The notes below the pieces were generated by a model. The model was not told where the DNA came from. It saw only the letters and a list, made by a program, of their open reading frames with translations, and searched no databases. From Candidatus Kapaibacterium sp. (lineage in GTDB: Bacteria; Bacteroidota; Ignavibacteria; Kapaibacteriales; UBA2268), in the NCBI GenBank assembly GCA_938031175.1, contig CALHGZ010000009.1, positions 62,001 through 126,000 on the forward strand: a stretch of 64,000 nt of DNA, in the 5' to 3' direction. A program made the position numbers and the translations under genes. This document shows, piece after piece, positions 62,985 to 64,000 of the stretch; within the stretch, counting starts at the first letter, position 1; each line of letters opens with the position of its first letter.

Positions 62985-64000
62985 TTAATCTAATTTAGTT
63001 TTATTGTGAAAATGGTACATAATCTCTTTAGCTAAATTGTAAGCAGTTTGTCTATCAAGGTCAATTATTGATGCATCAACAGATGATTGCAAAGCAGCAG
63101 TATCAATATGTAAGGTAGCTAAACCGAGTCTTCGCTGGAAAAAGGATTCTACAACGTGAACAGTTTGAATCTTTTGAATTGGTATTATAGAAATTTTCTG
63201 GAAGAAATAGCCTTGTTTAATTTGAAGTTTATTGGGATAAATCATATATCCACGGTTTTTATAGGTTAAAACGGCAGCAAAATATAAAAAGGGTGTTAGC
63301 GCGAAGAGCCAGAGTGAGTGTATAGAAATAAATGTCAAGGGTAAAATAAAAGAGAGAAAGATAAAAGCGTATCGTACCATAGCTCGTCGAATTGTTTTAC
63401 GGGATACTTGCAAGAATTGATTGTCGAAATTGATAGATAAAATTTTGTCAGAAAGATTTATAATTGTATTAATGTTTGCTAATGGCAAAGCTGTTTTTGA
63501 TGATTTATGGGCTTCTTGAAATCCAGCTGTCTCGAGCATTAGACCCCATAAATTGAATTTTCTCATTATAAAATTTGAACGCATTACAATCATCTGTAGT
63601 TTTTTAAGTGGAATTGTAAATTTTCTTCTAGAGAGCAAACCGTGTTCAGCCTGTAATTTATCGATTTCCTGAAAGAGTTTAAAGCCATAGTATTGATTAA
63701 TTGTAAGAATAATATCAAGTAAAATTGATAATACAGAAGAGGCAATAATCAAACCGCCAATTAAAAAAATCAGTTCAAGTTCATTTATATTGTCAAATAA
63801 AGAGCTTAAATCTTTTAGGTCAATATCCCAGTATTCTGGTAATATGTAAAATTGTTGAGCTGTCCCCATTAACCAAATAACTATAGCAAAAAGGACTGGA
63901 CGAAATCTTAATGCACCATAAATAATGCATTCTTTGATTGACATTGCAAAAATAGGATTAGCAGTGACCGAATCTTCTTTAAAGTCTTGTTTTATTTCCC
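62985..64000 (-). CDS. Bacterial PH-domain membrane protein (YdbT-like), 5' end outside window
   Basis: The track gives 319 residues from an internal ATG, but the frame is open to the window edge (EIKQDFKEDSVTANPIFA before that Met), so the real start lies beyond. The visible part has membrane segment pairs (about residues 12-30 and 57-80, then 191-228 of the track frame). The domain between the pairs lies in the cytoplasm. It then shows bPH2 domain signatures at the C-terminus: NRGYMIYPNKLQIKQGYFFQKISIIPIQKIQTVHV and RRLGLATLHIDTAA. These are typical of YdbT/YdbS. Roles in membrane stress have been suggested for the family but not established. Confidence 0.85.
   Translation of the reverse strand, partial: EIKQDFKEDSVTANPIFAMSIKECIIYGALRFRPVLFAIVIWLMGTAQQFYILPEYWDIDLKDLSSLFDNINELELIFLIGGLIIASSVLSILLDIILTINQYYGFKLFQEIDKLQAEHGLLSRRKFTIPLKKLQMIVMRSNFIMRKFNLWGLMLETAGFQEAHKSSKTALPLANINTIINLSDKILSINFDNQFLQVSRKTIRRAMVRYAFIFLSFILPLTFISIHSLWLFALTPFLYFAAVLTYKNRGYMIYPNKLQIKQGYFFQKISIIPIQKIQTVHVVESFFQRRLGLATLHIDTAALQSSVDASIIDLDRQTAYNLAKEIMYHFHNKTKLD

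Noticed and set aside
1-64000. CRISPR arrays, insertion sequences, prophage or integrase genes
   Set aside because: No spaced identical repeats, transposase, phage or recombinase motifs were found on either strand.

Overview
The window is AT-rich chromosomal DNA, most likely from an uncultured member of the Bacteroidota/Chlorobiota side of the FCB group. Several secreted proteins carry type IX secretion (T9SS) C-terminal sorting domains. Alongside them are a dsrMKJOP sulfur-respiration operon, ThyX instead of ThyA, HprK paired with a short HPF, an E1 alpha-beta fusion dehydrogenase and many TTG starts. A Kapabacteria/Ignavibacteria-like lineage fits best, but this is inference from gene content and no phylogeny was run. 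Most of the window is core genome. I see no transposase, integrase, prophage or CRISPR array.

Layout. 1-3.4 kb: a cut-off OmpR-type response regulator and a large T9SS-exported FG-GAP protein. 3.9-8.4 kb: a membrane GAF-GAF-degenerate-GGDEF protein and RNase R. 8.4-14.8 kb: fused 2-oxoacid dehydrogenase E1, holB-ricT, yraN-purF. 14.9-25 kb: a W/YEY-repeat secreted protein, a HlyD-like lipoprotein and a GT4 glycosyltransferase with a possible small overlapping ORF. These are followed by a queuosine-precursor transporter, a DUF1460 amidase-like protein with an AbgT transporter, a phosphoesterase, a SRAP protein and an alpha/beta hydrolase. 25.2-33.3 kb: one 2,710-residue surface protein with three beta-helix modules, seven Ig-like domains and a T9SS tail. 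33.5-34.8 kb: an EamA transporter and a SlyD-like isomerase. 34.8-39.0 kb: the ribosomal cluster rplM-rpsI-rpsB-tsf-pyrH-frr with tRNA-Val(GAC) downstream. 39.1-41 kb: mutL, whose endonuclease motifs are eroded. 41.3-46.9 kb: an RsbRD_N protein followed by dsrMKJOP and a clear terminator. 46.9-51.9 kb: a sugar aminotransferase, archease, the E2 acyltransferase, a LolA-like protein and thyX. 52-59.6 kb: trpS, an FmdB-type zinc ribbon, a small lipoprotein, pcrA-like helicase, panC and a DsbD with a doubled alpha domain. 59.7-64 kb: hprK, hpf, an outer-membrane-like protein, accD and a cut-off bacterial PH-domain protein.

How genes work together. The dsr operon encodes a membrane electron-transfer complex linking menaquinol or periplasmic electrons to cytoplasmic sulfite reduction through DsrC. 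The catalytic dsrAB/dsrC genes are not in the window. The E1 fusion and the two-lipoyl E2, about 38 kb apart, probably form a branched-chain 2-oxoacid dehydrogenase. The translation genes form one operon; before rpsB lies a hairpin in which one anti-Shine-Dalgarno-like segment could mask either of two ribosome-binding sites. Several convergent gene pairs overlap at their stop codons, showing a compact genome.

Observations most worth a second look are the endonuclease-dead MutL, the rpsB leader, the dsr operon with its RsbRD_N partner, the doubled DsbD alpha domain, the giant surface protein, and the possible small ORF between the glycosyltransferase and the HlyD-like protein.
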